Below are positions 11,445-23,169 of a DNA stretch of 64,000 bases, one piece after another (the stretch's first letter is position 1; every line of letters starts with the position of its first letter). Source of the DNA: Phoronis australis. Its lineage: Eukaryota; Phoronida; Phoronidae. Under the pieces are notes generated by a model, which worked only from the letters and a program-made list of their open reading frames with translations, was not told where the DNA came from and searched no databases. Made by a program: the position numbers and the translations under genes. Location: positions 590,516 to 654,515 of the forward strand of contig NMRA01000013.1 of assembly GCA_002633005.1 (NCBI GenBank). The letters run 5' to 3'.

Positions 11445-11559
11445 CTCAGTTTTGTACAGAAGTTTGACAAAATGAAAGTCCTCATGCCTTATGAATGCTT
11501 GTAAACTACACCTCACTAACACCCATCACCTGTGGTCTGAATCTAATACCGTAATCGTT

Positions 11560-11740
11560 CGGGTTAACGCCCATGCTCAGTTAACCGCCCACCCCCTACT
11601 TTAGGTGAATTTCGATTTAACCGCCCACTGCTCGGTTAACCGCCCCCCTGCTATTTTTGAAGATTTCCAATTAACCGCCCACTGCTCGGTTAACCGCCCA
11701 TCCCCTACTTTTGACGATTGGTGATTACCGCCCTGTGCTA
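11560..11740 (+). repeat. Left subterminal GTTAACCGCCC array
   Basis: The word TTAACCGCCC recurs about five times, alternating with ACTGCTCGGTTAACCGCCC and short A/T-rich spacers. Its mirror image is the right array near 13105-13255. Repeated subterminal words of this kind are usually transposase binding sites. Confidence 0.8.
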
Positions 11741-13104
11741 ATAGGAAACGCGAATCCCCGACCTTTTAGATTAAGATCGATGATAACATTGAGTGCAACG
11801 ACGGCCTCAGAGACCGCGGTTTAGCAATGTGAATTATGATACCAGTAACAAATTATTGTAACGGGTCATCGATTAACTTCAAAATGTAATACTTGAACAC
11901 TTTGTCACTTTCTTTTCTTCTCATGTTCGCAAACTTTAGGAACCGCGCTGGCGTCTACACCTCCACTTTCAGCCACAATCTCTGCCGCACTGAGTTATCG
12001 ACTACAGTGCACTATATAAAAGATGCATTCGAAATAACCAGGTCAGAGAAATGTGACATTGCTTTTGCCAACCCTCTGAATGCGCTTTAGGTTGTAAGCT
12101 CTCGGGATTTTGAAGAATTCCCATAAACCGCGAAAAGTTGATAAATTCTTTATATTTTGGTGAGTGTAATTGCCGGGTTATCGAGATCCCCGTCTTTCGA
12201 GTACTCTCGTCACGGTAATTTCGTCGCATATAGTAAACCGGGGTTACTTACCCGAACAATTAAGGCTTCGTCTAAGAATTATTTTTACCGAGAATAGATG
12301 GTTTCATTTGCTAACAAAAGCTGCGTCTCGCAGTCGAAACGAAAACCGCAACGACGGTTGTTCAAGGTCGACACTGGAATCGGCCGACTTCTTGTTTGCT
12401 AAGTCGACCAGTAAAAACGCGAGTGTAGACAGAAACTCGTGTTTGTGTTTTGCAATGTAACTTGGTGGCAATTTTTTGAATGTAGAGTTTGTTAACAAAA
12501 AGTTTGTTATTGTATTTAGCCATTGAAAGGCCAGAGTACCGTACATGTCAACTCCACATACCGGCAACATAAACAGGCGAATCGACAGTGCATGGCAGCT
12601 GAATAGTTGAACCCGATTTCGTGATTGATTATACATTTTTATGCTTTTTGACCATTCAGACCAGGAGTACATTCTGTTATCTCGAAATGATTTTGAACTG
12701 AAATTCGGAACTGCTGGTAGTCCTTGTCTACGTGACCGTCAGTTAAGTTGTTTATTATGGGAGTGCACTGATCACAGGAAAAATGGGTCAGCACGTGACC
12801 ACAACTGGGTTAAAACGACAGCACAGCTACCGTCTGCTACGCAGGTGAACATGTTCAACGTCTGCGAAGTATAGTGAAATAATGAGCATAATTCGCAATA
12901 ATCGGTCTCACCTGAGGCGCCATATTATGTAGCAAACTTTCTATGCAAGCGTTCGGAGTTTGACCACACTCTACATTTTCGAAACTATTTGTTAATTAGA
13001 GTGCGCAGAGTACGCACTTGGTGGCGATAAAGTTCTTTTCAAAGTGTTAGGCGATCCCAGTATGTGGCTTAGTACGTGTGGTGACTCAGATCATAAGGTA
13101 AGAT

Positions 13105-13255
13105 TAACCGCCCAGGGCGGTTGCCGGTCGTAATAAGCGCCCATGTTCAGTTAACCGCCCCCCCCCCGTTTCTTGAAATTTCACGTTTAAGCGCCCATGT
13201 CTGGTTAACCGCCCACCCCCGATTTTTTGGGTTCGCCAATTTAACCGCCCAGGGC
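13105..13255 (+). repeat. Right subterminal CCGCCC array
   Basis: TTAACCGCCC and the variant TTAAGCGCCC recur, with a run of C at 13158-13167. The array sits just inside the right inverted end. It parallels the left array of the same element. Confidence 0.75.
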
Positions 13256-13277
13256 GTTAACCCGAACGATTACGGTA

Positions 13278-14035
13278 CACATATGTGGTGGAAATAATTA
13301 CAGGTAGGGTATCCTACCTTGGAACAAAGATTTAGGCGCTCAATTAACTTTTTGCAGGCATACCATACTTTAGCTCTTCCAAAGCAATACCATTGTTCTT
13401 ACCATTTCGTTCAATTGATAGTGGCTACAATAAAACCCATGGAATAACTTGGCTGGCCATACTCTTTTGGTGGCTAGTGTACAATGCAAATATGAGCCTT
13501 GCCAAGCAGCCTTTTTGCCTGGGCAGTAATTCTCAAAGGTAAACATGAAACCTATTTTAAAATAAGTAGGAGTAAGTAGTCTAAAACAAACATTTTGACA
13601 AGGGTGGGTAATTATCATTTTAAACCAGGTACCTGCTCTGATACATCATACCTGGAAATTGTTTACCTTATGTCATGGTAAAAGAATATTCCTCAATTAA
13701 ACCAGTAGGTTCTACTGGATTTTCTGAAGTCACCAAGTACAAGCAACAGCTGAGCGTTAAACGTAGGGCTTAATATTCTTCAATAATACCTTTTGCACAC
13801 ATTTCTTCAGGAATCACTGTATATTCATCCTTAAGTCACAGAAAAGCCGTAAGTCACCAAGTAAAAAACCCTAGTCTCAATAATCCCTTTTAACTAACAG
13901 AAATAACCAACAATCAGGTGGAAAGGGAGAAACTTAAATACAAGAACAATTCAACATTTTTTTTCTAGAATTGCAATATGTCAACGCTTAGTAGTTGGCA
14001 CAAATGCAGCAAGAATCCACCAAATACGTAAATGC
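13278..14035. other. Non-coding stretch, nothing recognised
   Basis: Short open frames only. The similar words GTCACCAAGTA occur twice (13730 and 13855) without further structure. Confidence 0.4.
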
Positions 14036-14043
14036 CCTCTATC

Positions 14044-14511
14044 CAGGCCTATTTATGCAGGTATGTCCTGACACTAATATGGAGGGCCTTGAGGGGGCAC
14101 CCAATGTATCATTTGGACACCCACTGTCAATAGGAACCTTTCAAGTTTGGACACGCATTGTAATGATTACTAAGAAGCCTCTGAAGGCTCACAGTGGGGG
14201 CTCTTTTTTCAAAGCAGGAAGAAATATACAGTGTATATACAAAGTATATACAATGTTGCTATGCTCACATTTGGTTGATAGCATTGTAAAAGTCTTGGTC
14301 TACACCAATTTTTTATTAAAAATGTTCACTACAGAAATGTGTTTTGTAAACTTAGATGTAAAAACCTTGGTCTTTGCATTTTTTGTAAAACAATCTTTGT
14401 GTTTGGGGGGATTGCTAGGGGTGGGGGTTACGCGTCGGAATTATGGACGCCCTGGAATATTGGGAACCCCATTTTGGACACCCTATTTTCGAAATCCTGG
14501 ATAAAGGCCTG
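14044..14511 (+). mobile_element. hAT-like non-autonomous element, copy 2
   Basis: The 468-bp element runs from CAGGCCTATTTATGCAGG to CTGGATAAAGGCCTG. It is flanked by the exact 8-bp duplication CCTCTATC at 14036-14043 and 14512-14519. The body matches copy 1 (3539-4026) and the inverted copy 3 (17887-18388). The two overlapping frames reading through it (13995-14504 and 14339-14524) are repeat-derived and not a gene. Confidence 0.92.
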
Positions 14512-14519
14512 CCTCTATC

Positions 14520-17245
14520 GATGACTATTTCACTTTAGCCTAGTTTTTCAAATTAAACCCCATGGGCATCATAACCCAGACGAATACGGTAAAGGCATTA
14601 AATCTTTTTTCATATCAAAATTCACTAAATTCATTGATATGGAAAACAAACTCTAATTGCACCAAGTACAGCAAAAACATAACTTCGAAAATCTGAACAA
14701 ATGTTCGAAGATACAACCATCGACCTCACCTCATCCAATGATTCTATTAAGTATACAATATCTTTGCCTCACCACTGCCTAATCTGACAGAGTGGTGAGT
14801 CGTTTCCAACCCCTGGTGGAATTTGTGGTGGCCAATTAGCTGTTTGACCACATTTAAAAGCTCTAGTTCCCTGAAACACTTTTAGTAGTGCCAGAGAATA
14901 GTCAATAAATAAACAGAGCACACAGCAAAGACAATAAAGTGAACCACTGAAGTAAGGTAAGTTAGACAACTTCCATTCTAAAATAAACCTGGTCAACAGA
15001 CAGAGATTGGATGTTGTAAAACACTAATTGCTATGTAAATGTAATTAGAAGCAATTGGCCAAATACCATTAAACAACAGAAATTTTATGGATGACATACT
15101 TCAACAGGAGTACTTGGTGGATTACAAACAACACTGGAGTCATAGTAAACAACAATTAACTAGAGAACCTTCCAACACAAGTGTATGGTTTCACAACTGG
15201 AACCAAAACACTTAGACATCCCCACACAAACAAAAGTGTGAAGGGTTTTCTGAAATCTTCCAGAGTGAATTAAAACGATAACCAATTGCTGCATACGTTT
15301 TTAAAAAGCATAGCATTATCCAAGTTCCTGATTCAGAACATCTTCGACGTGCACGGCAAAAAATCTCCGGAAGGCTTTAAAATGTCTAAGAAATAAGATG
15401 ACTTGAAAACAAAACTTGAAACATCTTAGTACAAAGTCCTGAATTGTGAGTTCAGGGATATAAGAAACACGGGTTTCGCAAAAATTTTGACCTATCATGA
15501 AACCATGAGACTGTTCAAAAATATTATATTTTATACTTTAATATCATGACATGTACATTTACAGTAAACAACATTTTTTGACCGATGAAATACAAGTAAA
15601 ATTCCCTTCCAACCAGGGAACAATTTCTTCCGTACCAGTATTTGTTGGTAATTTTGTTCAAATGCAGAGCTGCCGGGCACCCCACCAGTGGACACCCCAT
15701 CAGACTCCTGCACCCATATCAGCCCTTGTGTTTTAGCACATCCATTGTTGGTGCCATTTATTCTTTGTGTCTGACGTTACCACCAGCGGAGAAGACGTCA
15801 CTGAGTGACATGTTATGACTCCCAGTAGTGGGATCACACTTGGCTGGCTTGAAGAAAAACAGTTGGTGCTTGCAGAGAAAAACTCTGCCAGCACATTCTC
15901 AGCTCAGACCAGATTCCATCACTGGATGAGAGACTTGGTTTGCACTTAAAAGCAAAGTGTTCTGATAGTACTTCTCAAGCAAATGATAAAAATTACGAGT
16001 GGCAGAAAAGGAAAGGTATGTGACTGAATCTAACTTGTTTTCTTGGCACTTGGGTGTTTTTTGTACATCCTGAGTTCACTATTGCGTGATATCCTTTAAT
16101 AATGTTTCATGCTGAGCAATGTACTGCATGTAAACTCATTGTTATTGTTTGTAGATTGGTGGTATTTTCAGTGGCCTGTGCCATTTGCTGATGTTTGAAA
16201 ATGTGCATTAGCGAAGGCAGTTAAGTGGCAGAAAAGTGAAGCTTTAACGTTCCTACATTATATACCGGTAGTTTTCTTTACAGGATCTTTCATGCCAATG
16301 TCGATCCGTTAATATTTTGGGGGGAGGTTAACTTCTTGGGTCAAACTTATGATGGCAAGCTACTTCACAGTAAATAGTTGTGTCGACTCTTTGATGCAGT
16401 GCTATTGGTCTTTAGGAAGGGTCATTGTCAATAATGACACAGCGCGTTGTGGTATAGTTGATTTTTTTCCAAATATTCACTATTCTGACACTGTAAGTAC
16501 TTGTAAGTACTTAAGTTCATTTATCATCAGACCACATATATTTACAGTAGGCTTACTTCAAATTTTAGCGCCATTGCAATAATTTTGACTCTGCAATATC
16601 AAAGTGCGATAACTTCACAAGTCACAACTGTGCAGTTTACATAGATAAGCACCCCTCTTGTACCACAGACATTTATCCATCAACCCTGCTCTCTGTCATT
16701 GCTAACTTGCGCAACCAATAGTTATCAATGGGAGCTGACAATAACTTTTGACTGAAAATTCATAATACTGAAACCCCTCCCCCCCAAGGCCCAACAGGGA
16801 TTACCAATATCTAACTTTATACTTGTGGGATGTTCTTTGATCTTTTCCTCATGAAATTAAGTTAAATTCAACTCTATTATCATGAGCCTGATCTTGAAAG
16901 TCAGCTGCTGACAGCCATGTTTTCATACAGCGAAAGTCACCACCTTTTTGGACAGACGACTTACGATTTCCATATTCTGGACAAAAAATGATGGAGAGGT
17001 ACTTGCAGTTTTGGAAGGGTATTAATATCCAATCTATTATTCACAGTAACCATTTCCAAGCTAATGCTTAGTGTACTTTTACTATCACTTAAAACATAAT
17101 TGGGTTGAGCTGTTCCATTACAAGGTCACTGCCTGTAGGTCTACAGCTGTACAGTATACAGGCGATGAAGTGTCCAGTGTCACAGTTTAGTTGAAATCAA
17201 AGGGCCTTTAAATGTAAGCCTAAATTAAATTGGCGTAGGGCAACA
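14520..17245. other. Non-coding stretch, nothing firmly recognised
   Basis: A minus-strand frame at 15316-15498 encodes 60 residues rich in F, R and H that I do not recognise and that lacks clear splice sites. A gap base (N) follows later at 17572. No RNA gene or bounded repeat was found. Confidence 0.4.
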
Positions 17246-17340
17246 GTCTGATATAACTGTCTGTATTTTGAGAATCAGTTTGATGCCTATTATTCAGTGG
17301 ATAAAACTGGTTCTCAAAATTTGGGCACGTTATATCAGAC
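17246..17340. mobile_element. 95-bp foldback element family M2, copy 1
   Basis: The element begins GTCTGATATAAC and ends GTTATATCAGAC, a perfect 12-bp inversion. The inner halves are also largely self-complementary (TTTTGAGAATCAGTTTGATG against AACTGGTTCTCAAAATTTGG). A second copy is at 18389-18484 and a decayed one at 45855-45920. No clear target duplication was found. Confidence 0.8.
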
Positions 17341-17886
17341 CAGTACTGTACATACACAGACTTCCATTAGCCAATACTCAGTGAACAGAGCTGAATGTCC
17401 ACCGGAGGGCTTTTTACCACTTTTTGAAATGGATATAAACCAAAAAAACAAATGGAAAATTTGTGTTCAGTGTTAGTACGAAGACTTACCCCAGAACACG
17501 TTACTAATTGAATGAGTTACAGCAACTTGCTTTGGAGAAGATTCAATAGCCCACGCCCCTCCCCCCACCCCNTATTTGATCAATTATTTGCACTTTGCCT
17601 TGAGGATTTAAAGACCTGGGATGCATTCACTAGCCATTTTGTGATATAGTGTGACAAGCTGAAATGTAATGCAACCCTAGATGGCAATAGAGCAGTTCAT
17701 ATGCAAGGGTGCAACACCACCTACAATTTACAAGCAACAAGGACAGGGGTATTAGAGCAGTGGAATTTTAGTGTTTGTAAAGTCTTAGCTATAACCTTCA
17801 CAGCTCTCATTCACCTGTGGGTTAAGTGGCTGTGTCTTCTGAGAGGGGAATTTTTGGGGTGTAGGGAAAATTTTACCACCCCTCAG

Positions 17887-18388
17887 CAGGCCTTCATCCA
17901 GGATTTCGAAAGTAGGGTGTCCAAAATGAGGTTCCCAAGATTCCAGGGCGTCCATAATTCCGACGCGTAACCCCCCATCCCCAGCAAGCCCCCCAAACAC
18001 ACAGATTTTTTTTACAAAAAATGCATAGACCAAGGTTTTTACATCTAAGTTTACAAAACAGCCTTCTGTAGTGAGAATTTTTAATAAAAAAACTGGTGTA
18101 GACCAAGACTTTTACAATGCTATCAACCAAGTGTGAGCATACCAACATTATATATTTCTTCCTGCTTTGAAAAAAAGAGCCCCCACTGAGCCTTCAGAGG
18201 CTTCCTAGTAATTATTACAATGTGTGTCCAAACTTGAAAGGTTCCTATTGACAGTGGGCGTCCAAATGATACATTGGGCGTCCTTGCCAGAGCATCCATA
18301 TTAGTGCTAGGGCCATATTAGTGCTAGGGCCATATTAGTGCTAGGGCGTCCATTTGGACGCCCAGGAAGTACACTGCATAAAGACCTG
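17887..18388 (-). mobile_element. hAT-like non-autonomous element, copy 3 (inverted, no target duplication)
   Basis: This is the same family as 3539-4026 and 14044-14511, in the opposite orientation. It reads CAGGCCTTCATCCAGG at 17887 and ends GCATAAAGACCTG at 18388. The flanking 8-mers differ (CCCCTCAG and GTCTGATA), unlike the two other copies. Its right end abuts a foldback element with no spacer. A 17-bp unit is triplicated inside it (18296-18346). Minus-strand frames across it are repeat-derived. Confidence 0.88.
18296..18346 (+). repeat. 17-bp tandem repeat, three exact units
   Basis: The unit CCATATTAGTGCTAGGG is present three times without a mismatch. Copy 1 of the hAT-like family has only a single version of this motif (reversed, GGCCTAGCACTAAT near 3579), so the array is a local expansion inside copy 3. 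Confidence 0.9.
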
Positions 18389-18484
18389 GTCTGATATAAA
18401 GTGCCCGAATTTTGAGAACCAGTTTTCTCCACTGAGTAACGGGCATCAAACTGGTTTATAAAATATGGGCATGTTATATCAGAC
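18389..18484. mobile_element. Foldback element family M2, copy 2
   Basis: It starts GTCTGATATAAAGTGCCCG and ends GGGCATGTTATATCAGAC. The two halves pair across AACCAGTTTTCTCCACTGAG. It matches 17246-17340 in inverted arrangement and starts on the base after the hAT-like copy 3. Confidence 0.8.
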
Positions 18485-19199
18485 TATTGCCTAGTTGCAA
18501 GGTATAAAGTTAATAACATCTTGTGTTTTAATGGCAATGTCAGCATGCTATCTACATGATGTTTCTGCAAAGTGATAATTGTACTGCAAAGTTAAGCAAG
18601 TATGCTTATAGAACATTACCACCGCAGGTATTGCCAGAGTGCCCTTTTGTTAATGCATGTATGAATGACGCATGACCATGTCATTACCAAGGACCTCATC
18701 ACGCAGTCATATTAGACAGCACTTCAGGTAATAGCTCTGGGGAAAATACTTAATGTGGTACTTGGAAATTGTACGATTCTCATGATATTAATCCTAGTGA
18801 ATCTGTAGCAATACTCTTTCCAATACGGACAACAAATACAAGACCATTGCAAAAGGTTCTACTGTACCCACAACTGCACCACCAATGGTAGGCTAAGGTG
18901 TTAATCACTGTCATAACCTATGGTAACTGTTCTATAATTTTGCACATACTAATTTTTAGAACACCTTAAATTAATTAACAAAAACAACATTTCACCTTTC
19001 TATACATTCAAACGTGGTTGCAATGACCGTCTTTTTTGATATCTATACATTAGTACTTTGTGCAGCACTCTTGTGTCTTTATTATCCACCTGGCTTCGTA
19101 GCAAGACCTCCAGAATTTTTGTATTTCTCAGTTCAAAAGCCCAGAGCATTAACTTGGACAAATATTTCTGATATCAGGGTTATCTTATTTAGTGGCCTG
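18485..19199. other. Non-coding stretch, nothing recognised
   Basis: AT-rich, short open frames only. Confidence 0.35.
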
Positions 19200-19480
19200 C
19201 ATTCTAACTCGTATATCAAAAAACTAAGCTTTGTCAACTAGTAAAAGTATATATTATTGTCTGCAAGAAAAGAGATCAAGGAATATAAAAATGTTTTGTA
19301 TCTATGTACCATTATTATTATTACGTCAACACCTTTTTTAAATCAAAATTTCATTTTTAAGTAAGGTACATTCCTTTGCAAAATAATCCTCGGTCGATTT
19401 CAATAAAACCTTTTTTAAATGAAAACATGAAAACTTCACCAGTTATCTTAAAAACGCTGTTAGGAATTTTCGATTAGCCC
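19200..19480 (+). repeat. Interspersed repeat R6, copy 1
   Basis: It matches about 40848-41121 along its length: ATCAAAAAACTAAGCTTTGTCAAC, AGTAAAAGTAT, the ACACGGCCGC/ACGTCAACACC position, TTTTTTAAATGAAAAC and AAAACGCTGTTAGGA. Diverged; class unknown. Confidence 0.6.
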
Positions 19481-19839
19481 TTTTGTTTGGTTAATTATTT
19501 AGTGAAAACTTGTTTTCAGTAAATATAACCTACGCATGCTAGCTATTTCAACATTCACTCACAATGTCAACTGAATTTGCAGTGTGTAATTAACTTAATT
19601 ATCATTAAAACGTACTGTCCCCAGCCATGAGGTGGGATCAACTGTTACTGTTGTTTGACTTACTTAAAAATAGGTCACAGCTCATTGTAATACACAGTCT
19701 GTACATGTCACATGCCAGCAGACTCAGATACGAAAGCGAGTAAGAAATGGATAACAAAAGAAACGTCGGTGCTTAAAGCATGTCATTAGCATGAGATCGA
19801 AACAGTGAAATGTCAATTTACTTATTGAATTGAGGAATT

Positions 19840-20000
19840 TGGGTGAGGATTCATCTCCTTTCACAACTTGCTGTGTTCATGACCACAAAGGCGTGAGGCG
19901 ACTCGTAGCATTCGTTCTCAACAGTCAAATGCATGTAGATGCACAACTCCCTCAGGATTGAAACTACGTTTTGTCTTTGTTTTCCCCGGCACCGATCAGG
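19840..20000 (+). other. Possible untranslated exon ending in a full-consensus splice donor
   Basis: The junction CAG|GTAAGTA at about 20000 matches the donor consensus at all nine core positions, in a locally CpG-richer stretch. No long frame leads into it on the plus strand, so it could be a 5'-UTR exon. The minus-strand frame at 19851-20141 begins with TTG; from its first ATG it would be about 69 codons and is unrecognised. Support is weak. Confidence 0.2.
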
Positions 20001-21780
20001 TAAGTACACCTCGATGACTCTATTATAGCAACTCGGTGAATGAAAGGACGTTGGGTACATATGAAGCTGCTCTGTACCTGGCAGGAGATTCCATTTGAGT
20101 GACCGCCCTATAACCTTTGACCTCGGATAAGTAGTAAACAAATAACCACGCGGTTGTGCGGTTCCAAGATGATTCTGCTAAATCTTGTTTTCTCGCAAAA
20201 CAGTATATATTTTGTATTTGAAATTCCTCGAGAATGAAGATAAGGTATTTTGCTAGACAATGTGAAATGTTGTAAAAATAGCCAATTTTGTGTATAAGGT
20301 TTGAGATATCCTTAAGTGTGTTAAATTCTACAAAGAAAATCCATACTAAAAGAGGTTTTCAAACTCAAGACTTGAAATTTGAATATTTCCCAACTAACTG
20401 ATCAACCACAGTTCTCATTATTAAACGTCTGATTTTACTTGTGATTAGCAGTCCAAAAAAAAGTTAATCAAAACTAGCCCAGTTAACCTAACCGAATGGT
20501 TACTGAAATTGCGTGCAGGTTATTTCTGTAGTTCAGCAGAACACCCAGGGGCATTTCAAGTAAAACAAGAACAGTTAAGGATATCATACAGCTGACCTGA
20601 GCCTCAGCCCTTCCGCCATAAAGTCTGACAGGTTCAATTCAGTATCGGTTATCCCTCAACTGCAAGGGAAGACTGGATCCAGTTAGACATGTTCCGAAGC
20701 TCTACCAAGGGAAAATGCATAGTATCAAGTGTTGCTCTAGAACTCGGCTTGCTTACTGGTTGAGAATTTTACGTGTATTACAACAGGTCAGAGTATGTAA
20801 AACACGGCAAAAATATATAGTCCATGAAAACATCGTTACTTAGTTTTCCAGTATTAATTTCACATAATTTTCTTAAAGTCATACTTCGTTCTTCGCATAC
20901 TTTAATGAGTCATCAAACATTTGATAAAATTTTCAACACTTGCAACAAGATGGTAATTTGAAATCATGAAGCAAAAATGTCAATTTTTCACCAGCATTTT
21001 GTCCAAAATTGACATATCTTCACCTCAAGGAGGTTTTTGAAATGAATGTTACATATTGTTTTTATGATTAACTTTTTCAAATCCTAAACACTACCGTAGA
21101 AACTATTTTTAAAATTATCAGGGACATTAGTAAATACATTTCTCAAAAGACGGTGCTCATTTTATTAAAACAGCAAAGTAGAAGCAAGCCATGACTCGGG
21201 AAGAAACAACGGGACTTCAGGCTTACACAATCCTTGAATCATGCTGCAAAACATTCAAACTAGTTCTTCAATCATCAAATCACTCAATGAAACTGGAAGA
21301 AATAACTTACAGCCACTGGCAGAAGAAGTTCTACTAATGAACTTTGAACACCAGTGCCAATGGCACATGGGCTAACAGTGATAATTGGCATGTGACATCA
21401 TCAACTGCCATCACCTATGAATAGCAATGATGGTATGGGAAGGATTTTTACCTCTCAATGGGTTTTAGGTGCTCTACAGTGAGAAACGACAAAATTGAAA
21501 AGTACTAGCACAAACCCTAACACGCAAGTAGATCACTATGATGTTGTAAACAGTAAACAGCTAACGAAAACTGAGCTGCCATCCTAAGGCTAAGTTACAA
21601 ATGATCTATTGGGGAACCACCCAACCTTGGGGAACTCGCCAGGCAAACACAGAGCTTTCAGTCTATCAAATTAGGCTGTAAATTAGCTGTAAATTACTAC
21701 TGCAAAGAGGCATGTTAAAGTATTGGGACCGACAAGTGTTAAGGGAAACAGAAACAGAAGTTCTGTTCTTAGATGAAAAG
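20001..21780. other. Non-coding stretch, nothing recognised
   Basis: No convincing exon, RNA gene or bounded repeat was found. Confidence 0.35.
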
Positions 21781-21782
21781 TA

Positions 21783-21962
21783 TGGTAATTTTTCACTTTA
21801 GCACATAATATGACCTACAAGAAATTCTACCATGGTTTGTACTGTGTAGGTGTCAAAAAAGAACTTCAGGTAAATTTTCCATTATTTGTAGAAAAGTTAC
21901 GAACCTGTCATAAATGACAGTTTGGGCAATTATTTTTGTGCGGAATGAGTGAAGAATTATTG
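21783..21962 (+). mobile_element. TA-flanked MITE family M1, copy 4
   Basis: Ends TGGTAATTTTTCAC and, reversed, CAATAATTCTTCAC are inverted. TA lies at 21781-21782 and 21963-21964. Body landmarks are TTAGCACATAATATGACC and CCATGGTTTGTACTGTGTAGG. It is shorter than other copies (180 bp). Confidence 0.75.
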
Positions 21963-22827
21963 TACCCCATGACAGATAAAGGTATCTACATATCTGCAGT
22001 TGGGCAATATTCATGCATTGTAGTGCTGGAATAGAATTCTGTTTTCTTTCATTTCCTTATCTCTCTTTGTACAAATAAACAAGTGGAGCATGAGAGGCCT
22101 GCTCTTAAGGACTGTGGTAAACTGTTTTGAAATAAAAACCAAATGCCACTTTTCAATGAAATGTATTGAAACCTGAGGTTCAATGGAACACTTCTCACTT
22201 TTAAATGTGTGCGGGCGACCCATATACCCATGTGACATGTGGTGTCACCACCAACGAAACATTCCTTAAGTACATTTCCTTAGTATTCAAACTTGACCCT
22301 GCATCTATGAGGAGGCTCAATTCACAGTGTGAGGTATTGACTTCATTCTTCTAAATCTTTTTCATAATAATGCCACTTGTTTATGTACACTTTCACCAGG
22401 TATGTTTTTGACAGGCTTCAGCCATGCACCCGATAAAGAAAACTTGTGACTGCAGAAATTACCGATTTTTAATCAGCGTTTCAAGTTGTTTACTTGTTTC
22501 ACTGGTTGATGAATCTTAAAGGAGATAAGAAATAAATGTTATTCCAAACCTGTATCCACTTGCCGTGCTGATTTCTTCTCACAAATGAAACTCTTCGAGT
22601 CATCAATAGATTTTCTCATAGATTTTCTCGGTAATGTCTCCACTCTTGGCTAATGTTGTTTTCACCTCAGAAATCCTCAACCACTGGTGGAGAATTTTTC
22701 TTAAAAACTGTTATGAGACTATTTGGAACATGGTATCCAAGTGATGAGGCGTGGGCAAAGAAAGACAGGCACTTGTAAAACAAAACTCAGTGAGGAGGAA
22801 CCAGCTTTCAAGTGATTATTGTGCATG

Positions 22828-22915
22828 CCTATTTGCTGCTTGTTTGATGTAGATGTTTTGGTAGCCTAAGGGACACATGCTCAACTGTAACTGGGGGCAT
22901 GTCTGTCCTTAAAAT
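22828..22915 (+). repeat. Short interspersed repeat R5, copy 2
   Basis: It pairs with 7262-7362 through CCTATTTGCTGCTTGTTTGA and the following CCTAAGGGACACATG block. It ends where the next M1 element begins. Confidence 0.5.
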
Positions 22916-22916
22916 A

Positions 22917-23169
22917 CTGTAATTCTTCACTTATTTAGCACACATTATGGCCGACAAGAGAAATTCAATTCAGTTAAACATTTCTATTGAAGTAAATAAT
23001 GAGATTTTAGTCTATTAAAACCATGGTTTGGACTCATGTAGATGTCCTAAAACATTAATTTTTGCTCAAGTTTCCTTTTAGACCTGCAAAAAGGCGATCA
23101 GCCATTGAAAAATGTAAAAACGACCATTTTGGCAATTACTTATTGTACGAAATAAGTCGACAATTACCG
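22917..23169 (+). mobile_element. TA-flanked MITE family M1, copy 5
   Basis: Starts CTGTAATTCTTCAC after TA (22915-22916) and ends GACAATTACCG before TA (23170-23171). The body has TTAGCACACATTATGGCCGA and AACCATGGTTTGGACTCATG. Full-length-looking, 253 bp. Confidence 0.75.

Larger units (their letters stand above)
11547..13277. mobile_element. 1.7-kb TA-flanked DNA element with perfect 26-bp inverted ends
   Basis: Bases 11547-11572 (starting TACCGTAATCGTTCGGGTTA) are the exact reverse complement of 13252-13277. The outermost TA at each end is probably the target duplication, leaving 24-bp inverted ends on a 1,727-bp element. Both ends carry arrays of GTTAACCGCCCA-type words (about 11560-11740 and 13105-13255), all readable toward the interior. 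The middle (about 11750-13100) is CpG-richer than the surroundings and has short open frames (up to 122 codons, 12304-12672 minus) that I cannot identify. No transposase is visible. A TATATAAA box occurs near 12012. TA duplication points to a Tc1/mariner-like or related superfamily, but I cannot decide. The 24-bp perfect match suggests recent activity. Confidence 0.9.

Noticed and set aside
12304-12672. 122-codon minus-strand frame inside the 1.7-kb TA-flanked element as transposase
   Set aside because: No catalytic DDE pattern, no helix-turn-helix and too short; the element seems non-autonomous.
13995-14504. 169-codon plus-strand frame
   Set aside because: It reads through hAT-like copy 2 and its flank; related peptides appear in copies 1 and 3 only because the DNA is repeated.
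17785-18148. Two minus-strand frames with similar peptides
   Set aside because: They are readings of hAT-like copy 3, broken differently in the other copies.
18296-18346. Direct repeats as a CRISPR array
   Set aside because: Three 17-bp units with no spacers, in eukaryotic repeat DNA.
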